NCBI RefSeq assembly: GCF_024346355.1 | Contig: NZ_JAGQCU010000011.1 | Span: 26,482 to 90,481, forward strand | Reading direction: 5' to 3' | Origin: Cyanobium sp. ATX 6A2 | GTDB taxonomy: Bacteria > Cyanobacteriota > Cyanobacteriia > PCC-6307 > Cyanobiaceae | DNA length: 64,000 bases | Shown: positions 7,329 through 16,264 of the stretch, in pieces | Position numbering within the stretch: position 1 is the stretch's first letter | How the letters are laid out: each line of letters starts with the position of its first letter | Notes under the pieces: generated by a model | Told to the model about the DNA's origin: nothing | Database searches by the model: none | The model's input: the letters and a program-made list of their open reading frames with translations, nothing else | Position numbers and translations under genes: made by a program

Positions 7329-8042
7329 ATGCATATCGTAACCTGGAACTGCAATGGTGCATTGCGCAACAAGCTCGATGCTTTAGACGCCTTGAATTTT
7401 GATATTGCCGTCATCCAAGAGTGCGAGGATCCTGGACGCTCCACGAGTGCTTCGTATAAGTCATGGGCGAAGAACTATCTGTGGACTGGACAGAATAGGC
7501 ACAAGGGGCTTGGAGTGTTCGCTGCTCCCGGAGTAAAGCTTGCCCCTGTTGATCTTGATCTAGGCAAACTCGAATCGTTTCTTCCGTGCCAGGTTCACGA
7601 TAGCTTCTTGCTCGTGGCTGCATGGACTCGGCAAGCAAACTCACCTACCTTCCAATACATTGGACAGCTCTGGAAGTTCATTCAAGCTCACCGCGCCGTG
7701 CTTTCAACTCAGCCAATGGTGATCGCGGGAGATCTGAATAGCAATGTCCGCTGGGATAAATGGGATCGCTGGTGGAACCACACTGATGTAGTCAGAGAGC
7801 TCTCGGAAATGGGCCTGGAGAGCGTCTACCACCGTAGTCGCGGAATTCCGCAGGGTTCAGAACCGGAGCCAACCTTCTTTTTACAGCGGAATCCTGCCAA
7901 GGCGTATCACATCGATTACGCCTTCGCGCCTGTTGCATGGCTAGGTGACTGTTCAGCTTGGGTTGGTGAATCAGACCAGTGGTTGCAATGGAGCGATCAC
8001 ATGCCTCTCGTAGTTCGAGTGGATCTTCCCAATGATGCCTAA
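7329..8042 (+). CDS. Endonuclease/exonuclease/phosphatase (EEP) family protein (cassette 3)
   Basis: 237-aa EEP (exonuclease III/DNase I-like) hydrolase. Motifs in order: IVTWNCNGAL with Asn near the N-terminus, IAVIQECE with the metal-binding Glu, VIAGDLNSN with Asp and Asn, AYHIDYAF with the second Asp, and WSDHMPLVV with the terminal Asp-His pair. All expected catalytic residues are present. ATG 7329 is chosen because the domain begins at once and the cassette junction lies directly upstream; in-frame codons back to 7167 belong to attC-like site B. GC content is much lower than the chromosome. The TAA stop (8040-8042) lies inside the next attC core. Substrate (DNA, RNA or phosphoester) is unknown. 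Confidence 0.8.
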   Translation: MHIVTWNCNGALRNKLDALDALNFDIAVIQECEDPGRSTSASYKSWAKNYLWTGQNRHKGLGVFAAPGVKLAPVDLDLGKLESFLPCQVHDSFLLVAAWTRQANSPTFQYIGQLWKFIQAHRAVLSTQPMVIAGDLNSNVRWDKWDRWWNHTDVVRELSEMGLESVYHRSRGIPQGSEPEPTFFLQRNPAKAYHIDYAFAPVAWLGDCSAWVGESDQWLQWSDHMPLVVRVDLPNDA

Positions 8043-8126
8043 CATGCCCCCTGAGTGGACAGGCCACCAGCGATTCTCTGCTTGCGTTTTAGACTATTTG
8101 CCTGCCACTCAGGGGCAGCGTTATAT
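8037..8126 (+). other. attC-like site C (best example)
   Basis: GCCTAAC (8037-8043) overlaps the stop codon of the EEP gene. Arms 8045-8064 (TGCCCCCTGAGTGGACAGGC) and 8100-8117 (GCCTGCCACTCAGGGGCA) pair perfectly except for two unpaired bases, one C and one A, on the left arm. The 3' core is GTTATAT at 8120-8126, preceded by GC as in many attC sites. Ninety bases long. This is the clearest attC in the window. Confidence 0.8.
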
Positions 8127-8149
8127 CGCTACGTGGTTGTGTAATCGAG

Positions 8150-8470
8150 ATGCATCCTAAATTGGCATGGATACCTGTCCAGTTGGTGATGGTTGTCATC
8201 GGTCTAAGTGGAATAATATTGGCCAACTCACGATTTGGAGGCGCGTTCTTCTGGGGGTTGCTCGTGGTGGTCGCGCCATTGGCTTGCGCCTATTTCATCT
8301 TGTTTCGGGTGGTTCCCGTCCGTTGTCCGAGCTGCAAGGGAAAGATGAGATTTCGAACCATCAGGCGTGGGATAGGCCCGGGATCACAAAAGGCAGAAAC
8401 CCGGCTTCTGCACGGCTTTGTGTGCGCCAGGTGTTCCGAAGAAGATCTTCATGAGATCCCATTCAGCTAG
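8150..8470 (+). CDS. Small membrane protein with C-terminal zinc ribbon (cassette 4)
   Basis: 106 aa. Two N-terminal hydrophobic helices (roughly residues 6-26 and 30-50) are followed by a cytoplasmic-looking domain with VRCPSCKGKMRF and VCARCSEED, two CxxC pairs typical of a zinc ribbon. ATG 8150 lies 30 bases after the 3' core of attC-like site C. GC is lower than the flanking chromosome. Function unknown; the membrane-anchor plus zinc-ribbon layout occurs in many uncharacterised proteins. The stop is followed within a few bases by attC-like site D. Confidence 0.6.
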   Translation: MHPKLAWIPVQLVMVVIGLSGIILANSRFGGAFFWGLLVVVAPLACAYFILFRVVPVRCPSCKGKMRFRTIRRGIGPGSQKAETRLLHGFVCARCSEEDLHEIPFS

Positions 8471-8473
8471 AGA

Positions 8474-8538
8474 TATAACCAATCGTTGCACGGGTCGCCT
8501 CCTTGCGGGCGGCGCCCGTGAACTCGATGCGTTAACTA
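8474..8538 (+). other. attC-like site D (last of the array)
   Basis: A short 65-base site. ATATAAC (8474-8480) and GTTAACT (8532-8538) flank arms ACGGGTCGCC (8491-8500) and GGCGCCCGT (8512-8520), which pair except for one extra T at 8496. It sits immediately after the zinc-ribbon gene. The cores deviate from consensus by one position each, so support comes mainly from structure and position. Confidence 0.6.
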
Positions 8539-8605
8539 AGAAACGGTGACGGGTACGCCCACCACCAGCCACAGACTGACCGCCCGCCTGTTCACCCCTT
8601 CTCCC

Positions 8606-8712
8606 CAGAAAGACCCGCAACCCTACCTCTCTCGGCGGCTCCACGCCCCGCGCTCTGATCAGGCCGCTCACCAGCGGTGCCGGCGTCAGGTCGTACGCCA
8701 AGCTGGCGCCAT
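8606..8712 (-). pseudogene. mtnA 3'-end remnant, right copy
   Basis: On the minus strand this reads YDLTPAPLVSGLIRARGV followed by EPPREVGLRVFLG, aligned without gaps to FDVTPARMVTALITERGV and APASEAGLRGLYG of intact MtnA. At the DNA level a 60-base stretch (8639-8698 against the end of mtnA) aligns ungapped with about 47 matches by eye. No start, no upstream mtnA sequence and no stop at the right place, so it is a decayed fragment. It lies between the last attC and htpX. Confidence 0.7.
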
Positions 8713-8767
8713 CGCCAAGGCGCTCCACCGCTGCTACCACTGCGGGTGATCCGCGTCGCGTCGCACC

Positions 8768-9664
8768 ATGGCCCTGCGCACCAGCCTGTTTCTGCTCACC
8801 AACCTGGCGGTGGTCGCCACAATCGCCGTGCTGCTCGGCCTGGCCACCGCCGCCGGTCTCCTGCCCAGCGACCTTCCCTTCATCCCCCTGCTGATCGGCA
8901 GCTTCTTCTGGGGGGCCGTGGGCTCCTGGATCTCGCTGCAGCTGTCGCGCGAATCGGCGATCCGCGGCATGGGCGTGCAGCTTGTGGATCAGACCAGCGC
9001 TCCGGAAGCCCGCTGGCTGGTGAACACCGTGGCCGCCCTGGCCGGGAAGGCCGGCCTGCCGATGCCCGATGTGGGCGTCTACGCCGCGCCCGAGTTCAAC
9101 GCCTTCGCCACCGGGCCCTCCCCCGATCGCGCTCTGGTGGCCGTGTCCACCGGCATCCTCGAGGGCATGCCACCGACCGAGTTGGAGGCAGTGCTCGGCC
9201 ATGAGCTCAGCCACGTGGGCAATGGCGACATGGTGACCATGACCCTGCTGCAGGGGGTGGTGAACGCCTTCGTGCTGTTCCTGGCACGGCTGCTGTGGTT
9301 GGCCCTGCCCCGCGGCAGCGACGAGCAGGGCCGCGTTCGCGCTCCCTCCCCGCTGCTGGTGCAGCCCTTCGAGCTGCTGCTCGGCCTGGCCGGATCGCTG
9401 GTCACCGCCTGGTTCTCCCGCCACCGGGAATACCGGGCCGATGCCGGCGCCGCCGCGCTCGTGGGTGCCGAAGCCATGACGGCTGCCCTGGAGCGCCTCG
9501 GCGCTGCCGTGCAGCTGGCGGACCGGCGCGATGGCCCCGCCTTCGACACCCTCAAGATCGCCGCACCACCGGCCCTGCTCGGCCTGTTCGCCAGCCATCC
9601 GCCCCTCGAAGACCGCATCCGCGCCCTGCGCGAGGCCCAGGCGGTTCAGGCGGTCGCCCCGTAA
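8768..9664 (+). CDS. htpX: M48 family zinc metalloprotease HtpX
   Basis: 298-aa membrane-bound metallopeptidase that degrades misfolded membrane proteins. Two N-terminal transmembrane helices (about residues 5-30 and 35-58), then EAVLGHELSHVGNGDMV with the HExxH zinc motif (around residue 142), two further hydrophobic helices, and SRHREYRADAGAA supplying the third zinc ligand Glu. Full length for HtpX. ATG 8768 follows a short non-coding stretch that contains the right mtnA remnant. Its 3' end overlaps the convergent mtnA by 19 bases. Confidence 0.9.
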   Translation: MALRTSLFLLTNLAVVATIAVLLGLATAAGLLPSDLPFIPLLIGSFFWGAVGSWISLQLSRESAIRGMGVQLVDQTSAPEARWLVNTVAALAGKAGLPMPDVGVYAAPEFNAFATGPSPDRALVAVSTGILEGMPPTELEAVLGHELSHVGNGDMVTMTLLQGVVNAFVLFLARLLWLALPRGSDEQGRVRAPSPLLVQPFELLLGLAGSLVTAWFSRHREYRADAGAAALVGAEAMTAALERLGAAVQLADRRDGPAFDTLKIAAPPALLGLFASHPPLEDRIRALREAQAVQAVAP

Positions 9665-10761
9665 AGCCCGCGCAGCCCCGCCTCGCTCGCCGGCGCCACG
9701 CCCCGCTCGGTGATCAGGGCGGTCACCATCCGCGCCGGCGTCACATCGAAGGCCGGGTTGAAGGCCGTGCTGCCCTCCGGTGTGAGCCGCACCCTGGTGA
9801 TCGACCCGTCGGCGCCCAGGCCCTGGATGTACGTCACCTCCTCGGCGCCGCGGGCCTCGATCGGGATCTCCGCCAGCCCATCGCTGATCGCCCAGTCGAT
9901 CGTGGAGCCAGGCAGGGCCACATAGAAGGGCACGCCGTTGTCATGGGCAGCCAGGGCCTTGAGGTAGGTGCCGATCTTGTTGCACACGTCACCACAACGG
10001 GTGGTGCGGTCGCTGCCCACGATCACCGCATCCACCTGGCCGTGCTGCATCAGATGGCCGCCGGCGTTGTCGGCGATCACCGTGTGCGGCACCCCCTCCC
10101 GGCCCAGTTCCCAGGCGGTGAGGCTGGCGCCCTGGTTGCGCGGCCGCGTCTCATCCACCCACACGTGCACCGGCAGTCCGGCCCGGTGCGCCTTGTAGAT
10201 CGGCGCCAGGGCCGTGCCCCAGTCCACCGTGGCCACCCAGCCGGCGTTGCAGTGGGTGAGCACGTTCAGGGGCTCGCCCTGGCGGCCGGCTGGCCTTGCC
10301 ACCGCCAGCTCCTGCAAGAGGCGCAGGCCGTGCTCGCCGATCGCCTCGCCCATGGCCACGTCCTCATCGGCGATGGCGCCCGCCTCCGCCTTGGCCGCCT
10401 CGGCCCGCTCGGCCGGGGGCAGCGGCTGCACCCGCGCCCGCACCCGCTCCAGGGCCCAGCGCAGGTTGATCGCCGTGGGCCGGGTGGCATTGAGCTGCTC
10501 GAACGCCGCCGCCAGCGCCCCATCACCGGGATCGGCCTGCAGCGCCAGCATCAGCCCGTAGGCCCCGGTCACACCGATCAGTGGCGCCCCCCGCACCACC
10601 ATCGTGCGAATCGCTTCGGCCGCCTCGTCGCAGCTGCGCAGGCTTCGGGTGCTGAAGCGGTGGGGCAGCAGCGTCTGGTCGATCACGCCGATCGCGTGGA
10701 GGCCCGAGCGCCCGTCGGGCTCCAGCCAGATCGTGCGCCAGGGCCTGCCGTCGATGTTCAT
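9646..10761 (-). CDS. mtnA: Methylthioribose-1-phosphate isomerase
   Basis: 371 aa. Converts 5-methylthioribose-1-phosphate to 5-methylthioribulose-1-phosphate in salvage of methylthioadenosine, a by-product of polyamine synthesis and radical chemistry. Seen: MVVRGAPLIGVTGAYG near the N-terminus, LTHCNAGWVATVDWGTA with the catalytic Cys, VIVGSDRTTRCGDVCNKIGT with the catalytic Asp, and AFDVTPARMVTALITERGV at the C-terminus. Complete. The class II aldolase at 1173-1844 may be its functional partner. Two decayed copies of its 3' end lie to the left of htpX and left of the integrase. Confidence 0.93.
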   Translation of the reverse strand: MNIDGRPWRTIWLEPDGRSGLHAIGVIDQTLLPHRFSTRSLRSCDEAAEAIRTMVVRGAPLIGVTGAYGLMLALQADPGDGALAAAFEQLNATRPTAINLRWALERVRARVQPLPPAERAEAAKAEAGAIADEDVAMGEAIGEHGLRLLQELAVARPAGRQGEPLNVLTHCNAGWVATVDWGTALAPIYKAHRAGLPVHVWVDETRPRNQGASLTAWELGREGVPHTVIADNAGGHLMQHGQVDAVIVGSDRTTRCGDVCNKIGTYLKALAAHDNGVPFYVALPGSTIDWAISDGLAEIPIEARGAEEVTYIQGLGADGSITRVRLTPEGSTAFNPAFDVTPARMVTALITERGVAPASEAGLRGLYGATA

Positions 10762-10828
10762 GGCTGCGGGGTGAGGGCGGAAGGGATGCCCTGATCATCT
10801 CCGTCCAGGTCTGGCAGGCGCTGGCTGC

Positions 10829-11404
10829 TCAGATCGGCCGGTACCCGAACCAGTCCGGCACCTGGGGCTGGCTGCGGCCCTGGGGGTGGGGCTCCAGGTG
10901 CACGTGCCAGCGATCGTCGCCCAGCAGCTCCAACTGCTCGAGGGCCAGGCAGTCGTCCACGGCGGCCAGGTCGTCCTTGTGCTGCTGCAGCTCGCCCCGC
11001 AGCCACTGGCGCCTGGCCGCCGCCTTGGCAGCCTGGGCCGAGCGGGCCACCACCAGGCCGAAGTGGTGCAGCTCCGCCAGCGAATCGGGGCGGTAGGCGC
11101 CCAGGTTCACAAACCACAGCCGCTCAGCCCTGGGGGCGCCAGGCTCGCGCCCCAGGCTCACCGTCCAGCCATCCACCGCCCGCACCGCCATCCAGGCATC
11201 CAGGTGCAGGCCCTCACGCCGCCCGAACCACTGCCGCCGCAGCTCCGGGATCGCCGCCTCGATCGTGGCAGCGGCCACGAAGCGCACGTCGTGCAGCTCG
11301 ATGCGGCAGCCCGGCGCGCGGCCCCCCAGCACCGCCAGCAACAGCTGGGGCAGCGGTGGGGGCAGGCCGGGCATCACGGGCTCAGGCATCGCCGACTCAG
11401 GCAT
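10829..11404 (-). CDS. DUF1543 domain-containing protein
   Basis: 191 aa. The core PQLLLAVLGGRAPGCRIELHDVRFV, LHLDAWMAVRAVDGW and LWFVNLGAYRPDSLAELHHFGLVVA matches the DUF1543 family, cytoplasmic proteins of unknown function. ATG 11404 gives a natural N-terminus just before the domain; longer open sequence upstream is a composition artefact. It is upstream of mtnA on the same strand (67 bases), so co-transcription is possible. The start region faces the divergent aldo/keto reductase. Confidence 0.7.
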   Translation of the reverse strand: MPESAMPEPVMPGLPPPLPQLLLAVLGGRAPGCRIELHDVRFVAAATIEAAIPELRRQWFGRREGLHLDAWMAVRAVDGWTVSLGREPGAPRAERLWFVNLGAYRPDSLAELHHFGLVVARSAQAAKAAARRQWLRGELQQHKDDLAAVDDCLALEQLELLGDDRWHVHLEPHPQGRSQPQVPDWFGYRPI

Positions 11405-11508
11405 CGCTCCACACCACAAGAGGCTCCCCTTTGCTGTCACCAGGTGGTCTGTCGCCAGCCGGAACCGGACAACGCCAGGCTGGCAGCGCACTCCCGTCCC
11501 CGTCCTCC

Positions 11509-12447
11509 ATGGCTGCAGCGCTCGCGTCGATGCCCGCCCTGGGGCTGGGCACCTGGAAGGCCGCCCCCGGAGAGGTGGGCGCAGCGGTGCGCTCCGCCCT
11601 GGCGCTGGGCTACCGCCACATCGACTGCGCCGCCATCTACGGCAACGAAGCCGAGATCGGTGCTGCCCTGCAGGGGGCACTGGCAGAGACAGACCTGCAG
11701 CGCCAGCTGCTCTGGATCACCTCCAAGCTCTGGAACGACTGCCACGCCCCCGAGCAGGTGCGCCCGGCCCTGGAGCGCACCCTGGCCGATCTGCAGCTCG
11801 ACCATCTCGACCTCTACCTGATCCACTGGCCGGTGGTGCACCGCCAGGGGGTGCTGATGCCGGCCATCGCCGCCGACCAGATCCCCCTCGAGCGGCTGCC
11901 GTTAGCCACCACCTGGGCGGCGTTGGAGGAGCTGGTGGATGCGGGGCTGGTGCGGCAGATCGGCCTGGCCAACTGCAGCGCGGCCAAGCTCGCCGCCCTG
12001 CTGCCCCACTGCCGCCACCGGCCGGCGGTGAACCAGGTGGAACGCCACCCCTGGCTGCAGCAGATCGCTCTGCTGGCCTATTGCCGCGAGCAGGGCATCG
12101 CCGTCACCGCCTACTCACCCCTGGGATCCCCCAGCAGCGGCGGCCCGGCACCGCTGTTCAGTGATCCGGTGATCACCGCCATCGCCGCGGCCCACGGCGT
12201 CAGCCCGGCCCAGGTGCTGCTGGCCTGGGGCATCACCTGCGGCACCGGCGTGATTCCCAAGTCGGTGCGAACCGAGCGGCAGGCGGCCAATCTCCAGGCC
12301 GCCCTCCAGCTGCAGCTCAGCCCCGACGAGATGGAGCGGATCGCCGGCCTCGACCGGCACCATCGCTTCGTGGATGGCAGCTTCTGGGAGCTCCCCGGCG
12401 GGCCCTACAGCCGCGCTGCCCTCTGGGATGAACCCACCACGGTCTGA
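11509..12447 (+). CDS. Aldo/keto reductase
   Basis: 312-aa NADPH-dependent aldo/keto reductase that reduces aldehydes or ketones to alcohols. Complete catalytic tetrad: Asp and Tyr in HIDCAAIYGNEAEIG, Lys in ITSKLWND, His in YLIHWPV. Cofactor-binding segment GVIPKSVRTERQAAN near the C-terminus and the family signature LVRQIGLANCS. ATG 11509 (MAAALASM) or ATG 11530 would both suit. Substrate cannot be told from the sequence. Confidence 0.88.
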   Translation: MAAALASMPALGLGTWKAAPGEVGAAVRSALALGYRHIDCAAIYGNEAEIGAALQGALAETDLQRQLLWITSKLWNDCHAPEQVRPALERTLADLQLDHLDLYLIHWPVVHRQGVLMPAIAADQIPLERLPLATTWAALEELVDAGLVRQIGLANCSAAKLAALLPHCRHRPAVNQVERHPWLQQIALLAYCREQGIAVTAYSPLGSPSSGGPAPLFSDPVITAIAAAHGVSPAQVLLAWGITCGTGVIPKSVRTERQAANLQAALQLQLSPDEMERIAGLDRHHRFVDGSFWELPGGPYSRAALWDEPTTV

Positions 12448-12470
12448 ATGCAAGCGGGGGTTGGCTGCGC

Positions 12471-12866
12471 TCAGGGCTGAATGCGCACGGGCGTGCCCAC
12501 GGCCGTGCGCTCGAACAGCCAGCGGGCGGTGGCACGGCTCAGGCGGATGCAGCCACGGCTGCGAGGCACACCGAAGCACTCGCCGGCGTCCTCCTGCCAG
12601 GGAGCGGGATGCAGGCAGTAGAGGTCGGCCCCCAGACCGCCACCGCCGAGGCACATCACATCGGCCACCGGCGGGGTGCGGTAGTCGCTGCCGGAGAGAG
12701 GAGTGTGGGCGTACTTGCTGGCGATGTGGAAGTCGCCCACCGGCGTGGGGGAGGCGGCCACACCGGTGGACACCGGGGCGCTGTAGATGGGCTGCGCGCC
12801 TCCGGCGTAGGCGTGCAACCGCTGGCTGGAGAGATCAATCAGCAGCAGGGTGATCAGCTCCAGCAC
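12471..12866 (-). CDS. L,D-transpeptidase (YkuD domain) protein
   Basis: 131-aa YkuD-fold protein. These enzymes form 3-3 cross-links in peptidoglycan or attach proteins to it. Seen: LLLIDLSSQRLHAYAGG strands, PTPVGDFHIASK, and the catalytic block CLHPAPWQ with HxxP and GVPRSRGCIRLS with the SxGCxR nucleophile Cys. No obvious signal peptide, so export is uncertain, or the true start is a different codon. Convergent with the aldo/keto reductase. Confidence 0.8.
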   Translation of the reverse strand: MLELITLLLIDLSSQRLHAYAGGAQPIYSAPVSTGVAASPTPVGDFHIASKYAHTPLSGSDYRTPPVADVMCLGGGGLGADLYCLHPAPWQEDAGECFGVPRSRGCIRLSRATARWLFERTAVGTPVRIQP

Positions 12867-12905
12867 GGCGGGCCGCCGGAATGCAGCCTCAGCATGGCGG
12901 GCCGC

Positions 12906-14219
12906 TCAGCTGTGTTCGCGCAGGAAGCCGATCGTGCCCTCGAGCTCCTCGGCGAAGCGGTCGATCTCCTCAGGCGTGGTGGTGAAGCTGAGGCTGGCGC
13001 GGGCCGAACCGGGGATGCCGTAGAGGCGGTGCAGGGGCTGGGTGCAGTGGTGGCCGCTGCGGATGCAGATGCCCGCCGAATCGAGCAGGGCGGCGATGTC
13101 GTTGGCATGCAGGCCGTCCACCGTGAAGGCGGCCAGGGCGCCGCGGTGGGGCTGCTGATCAGGCGTGGGGCCAAGAATCGTCACCCCCTCGATCGCCTGC
13201 AATCGCTGGAACAGGCGACGGGTGAGCCCCTGCTCCCAGGCGTGGATGCGGTCGAGGCCGATGCCCTCGAGGTAATCGAGGGCCGCTCCCATGCCGATCG
13301 CCTCACCGATGGCCGGGGTGCCGGCTTCGAACTTGTGGGGCAGCTCCGCCCAGGTGCTGTGATCGAGAAACACGTCCTGGATCATCTCGCCGCCACCGAG
13401 AAACGGGGGCATGGCCTCCAGCAGGGCTTCCCAGGCCCAGAGGAACCCCATGCCGGTGGGGCCGCAGAGCTTGTGGGAGCTGCCGGCGAGGAAGTCACAG
13501 CCCAGCTCGCGGACGTCGACCGGCATGTGCGGCAGGCTCTGGCAGGCATCCACCAGCACCAGGGCGCCCACCGCATGGGCCAGAGGTGCGATCTCCGCGA
13601 TCGGATTGAGACAGCCGAGGGTGTTGCTCACCTGCACCAGGCTCACCAGCCGGGTGCGCTCGTTGAGCTGGGCCCTGAAGTCGTCGAGATCCAGTTCGCC
13701 GCTGGGGGTGAGGCCCACATGGCGCAGCACACAGCCGGTGCGCGCCGCCAGCATCTGCCAGGGCACCAGGTTGCTGTGGTGCTCCATCACCGAAAGCAGC
13801 ACCTCATCGCCCTCACCCAGGTTGACCTCACCCCAGGTGTGGGCCACCAGATTGATGGCCTCACTGGCGTTGCGCGTGAACACGATCTCGCGAGGGCTGG
13901 CAGCACCCACGAAGCGCGCCGCCTTCCCGCGCGCCGACTCGAAGCCTTCGGTGGCGCGCGCACTGAGCTGGTGGGCACCGCGGTGCACGTTGGCGTTGTC
14001 GAAGCCGTAGTAGCGCTGCAGGACCTCGAGCACCTGGCTGGGCTTCTGGCTGGTGGCCGCATGGTCCAGGTAGATCAGCGGCTGACCGAGACAGGCGGTC
14101 TGCCCCAGCAGCGGGAAGTCGGGCCGGGTGAGGGCCGCCAGGTTCTCAGCGGCAGGTGCGGCACCCGGATCCCCCAGGCGCGGCCCCGATGGAGAACGAA
14201 TGGCGGGAGAAGCGGTCAT
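12906..14219 (-). CDS. sufS: SUF cysteine desulfurase
   Basis: 437-aa PLP enzyme that removes sulfur from cysteine for Fe-S assembly. Seen: YLDHAATSQKPSQV near the N-terminus, SVMEHHSNLVPWQ, the PLP lysine in LAGSSHKLCGPTGMGFLW, and the persulfide Cys in IRSGHHCTQPLHRL (group II SufS type). An N-terminal stretch of about 35 residues precedes the conserved region, so the start may be slightly downstream. Last gene of sufBCDS; it starts 5 bases after sufD ends. Confidence 0.93.
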   Translation of the reverse strand: MTASPAIRSPSGPRLGDPGAAPAAENLAALTRPDFPLLGQTACLGQPLIYLDHAATSQKPSQVLEVLQRYYGFDNANVHRGAHQLSARATEGFESARGKAARFVGAASPREIVFTRNASEAINLVAHTWGEVNLGEGDEVLLSVMEHHSNLVPWQMLAARTGCVLRHVGLTPSGELDLDDFRAQLNERTRLVSLVQVSNTLGCLNPIAEIAPLAHAVGALVLVDACQSLPHMPVDVRELGCDFLAGSSHKLCGPTGMGFLWAWEALLEAMPPFLGGGEMIQDVFLDHSTWAELPHKFEAGTPAIGEAIGMGAALDYLEGIGLDRIHAWEQGLTRRLFQRLQAIEGVTILGPTPDQQPHRGALAAFTVDGLHANDIAALLDSAGICIRSGHHCTQPLHRLYGIPGSARASLSFTTTPEEIDRFAEELEGTIGFLREHS

Positions 14220-14224
14220 GGTGG

Positions 14225-15381
14225 TCAGGCGGCTCCCAGCAGAGCGGTCATGGGATCGTGGCGAAGCGCCCCGGCCGGCAGCTCCCGCAGCACCTCCTGG
14301 CAGAAGGCGCGCTGCAGCAGACCGGCGGCCGTCGTGGAGTCGATGCCCCGGCTACGAAGGTAAAAGAGTTCTTCGCTCTGCAGCTGGCTCACGGTGGCGC
14401 CGTGGGCACACTTCACGTCGTCAGCGACGATCTCGAGCTCCGGTTTGGTGTCGATGCGGGCCCGATCCGAAAGCAGCAGCGTGCGGCTGAGTTGGGCGGC
14501 GTTGGTGCGCTGGGCGAGGCGGGGCACCTGCACGGCCCCGTTGAACACGCTGCGGCCGCTGCCATCCGCCACCGCCTTGTGCAGCTGATCGAGCTCGCCC
14601 TCAGGGCCATCGAAGCGCACAAAGCTGTGGGTGTCGGCCAGCTCACGGCCATCCACCCGCTGCAAACCCAGAAGGCGGGTGCGGGCGGCGCCCTGCTCCT
14701 GCACAACGCGGGGCTCATGGCGGGCGAGCACCCAGCCACTGGACACCAGCGTGGCCTGCAGCTCACTGCCGCTGGCCTGGCGTACGGCCAGATGGTGGAA
14801 CAGGGCGGCCTGGTTGTGGCCCTGGGCCAGACAGCCCAGCTGCAGCCGGGCGCCTTCACCGAGCACCACCTCACTCACCAGGCTGAGCAACTGGCGCTGG
14901 GCGGGAGCGGGGGCGGGAACCTGGAGCAGGTCCAGCCGGGCACCGGGCTCCAACACCAGCAACAGCCGCCAGGCCACCACACCCTCGCCAGCGGGCGCGG
15001 GCAGGGGCAGCTCCAGGGTGCCGGCGTCACCCTCCACCTTCAGGGCCAGCAGGGCGGGCCGGGCCCCGGCATTGAGGAGCACCGGCCAGTGCTGCTGGCA
15101 GCCACTGACCGCCAGGGCAGTGCCCAGCTGGGCCTCGGCAGCGGCGCCGGCCAGACGGGTCACGCCGGCGGGCAGGCTGAGCTCAGCCCAGGGGTCCCCA
15201 CGCTGGTCAGCGGCCGGGGCAGCCACTCCGGCCGGAATGGCAGCCAGGGAGGAGAGATCGGTGAAGCGCCAGTCCTCCTGGCGGCGCGTGGGCAATGGTG
15301 CGCCGGCCAGGTCGGCCAGCCAGGCGAGGGACGCGGCGGTGGATCCGGCGGCTGCAGCCTGCACGGCAGGAGCGGCCACCA

Positions 15382-15382
<1 letters not shown>
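14225..15382 (-). CDS. sufD: Fe-S cluster assembly scaffold subunit SufD
   Basis: 385 aa. SufD partners SufB and SufC in the SufBC2D scaffold. Seen: RRQEDWRFTDLSSLAAIP near the N-terminus, the beta-helix core, and the C-terminal KCAHGATVSQLQSEELFYLRSRGID, with the conserved His. The start overlaps the sufC stop by one base (TGATG), indicating translational coupling. N-terminal region is Ala-rich as usual here. Confidence 0.92.
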
Positions 15383-16197
<815 letters not shown>

Positions 16198-16264
16198 GGC
16201 AGAAAGGGAACGGGGAACGGGAGAAGAGAGCTGAGGCGGGGGACGTGGGCGTGAGGCCAGGCGA

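Noticed and set aside
2700..8760. Prophage or plasmid-derived island
   Set aside because: No structural phage genes, replication genes, transposases or tRNA junction; the attC-like palindromes fit an integron better.
8384..9598. 404-codon minus-strand frame opposite htpX
   Set aside because: Shadow of htpX. Only its end near 8606-8712 is meaningful, as the decayed mtnA fragment.
9295..10794. 499-codon plus-strand frame opposite mtnA
   Set aside because: Antisense shadow; mtnA on the minus strand carries the catalytic motifs.
12609..14363. 584-codon plus-strand frame opposite sufS
   Set aside because: Antisense shadow with His/Gly/Arg-rich composition.
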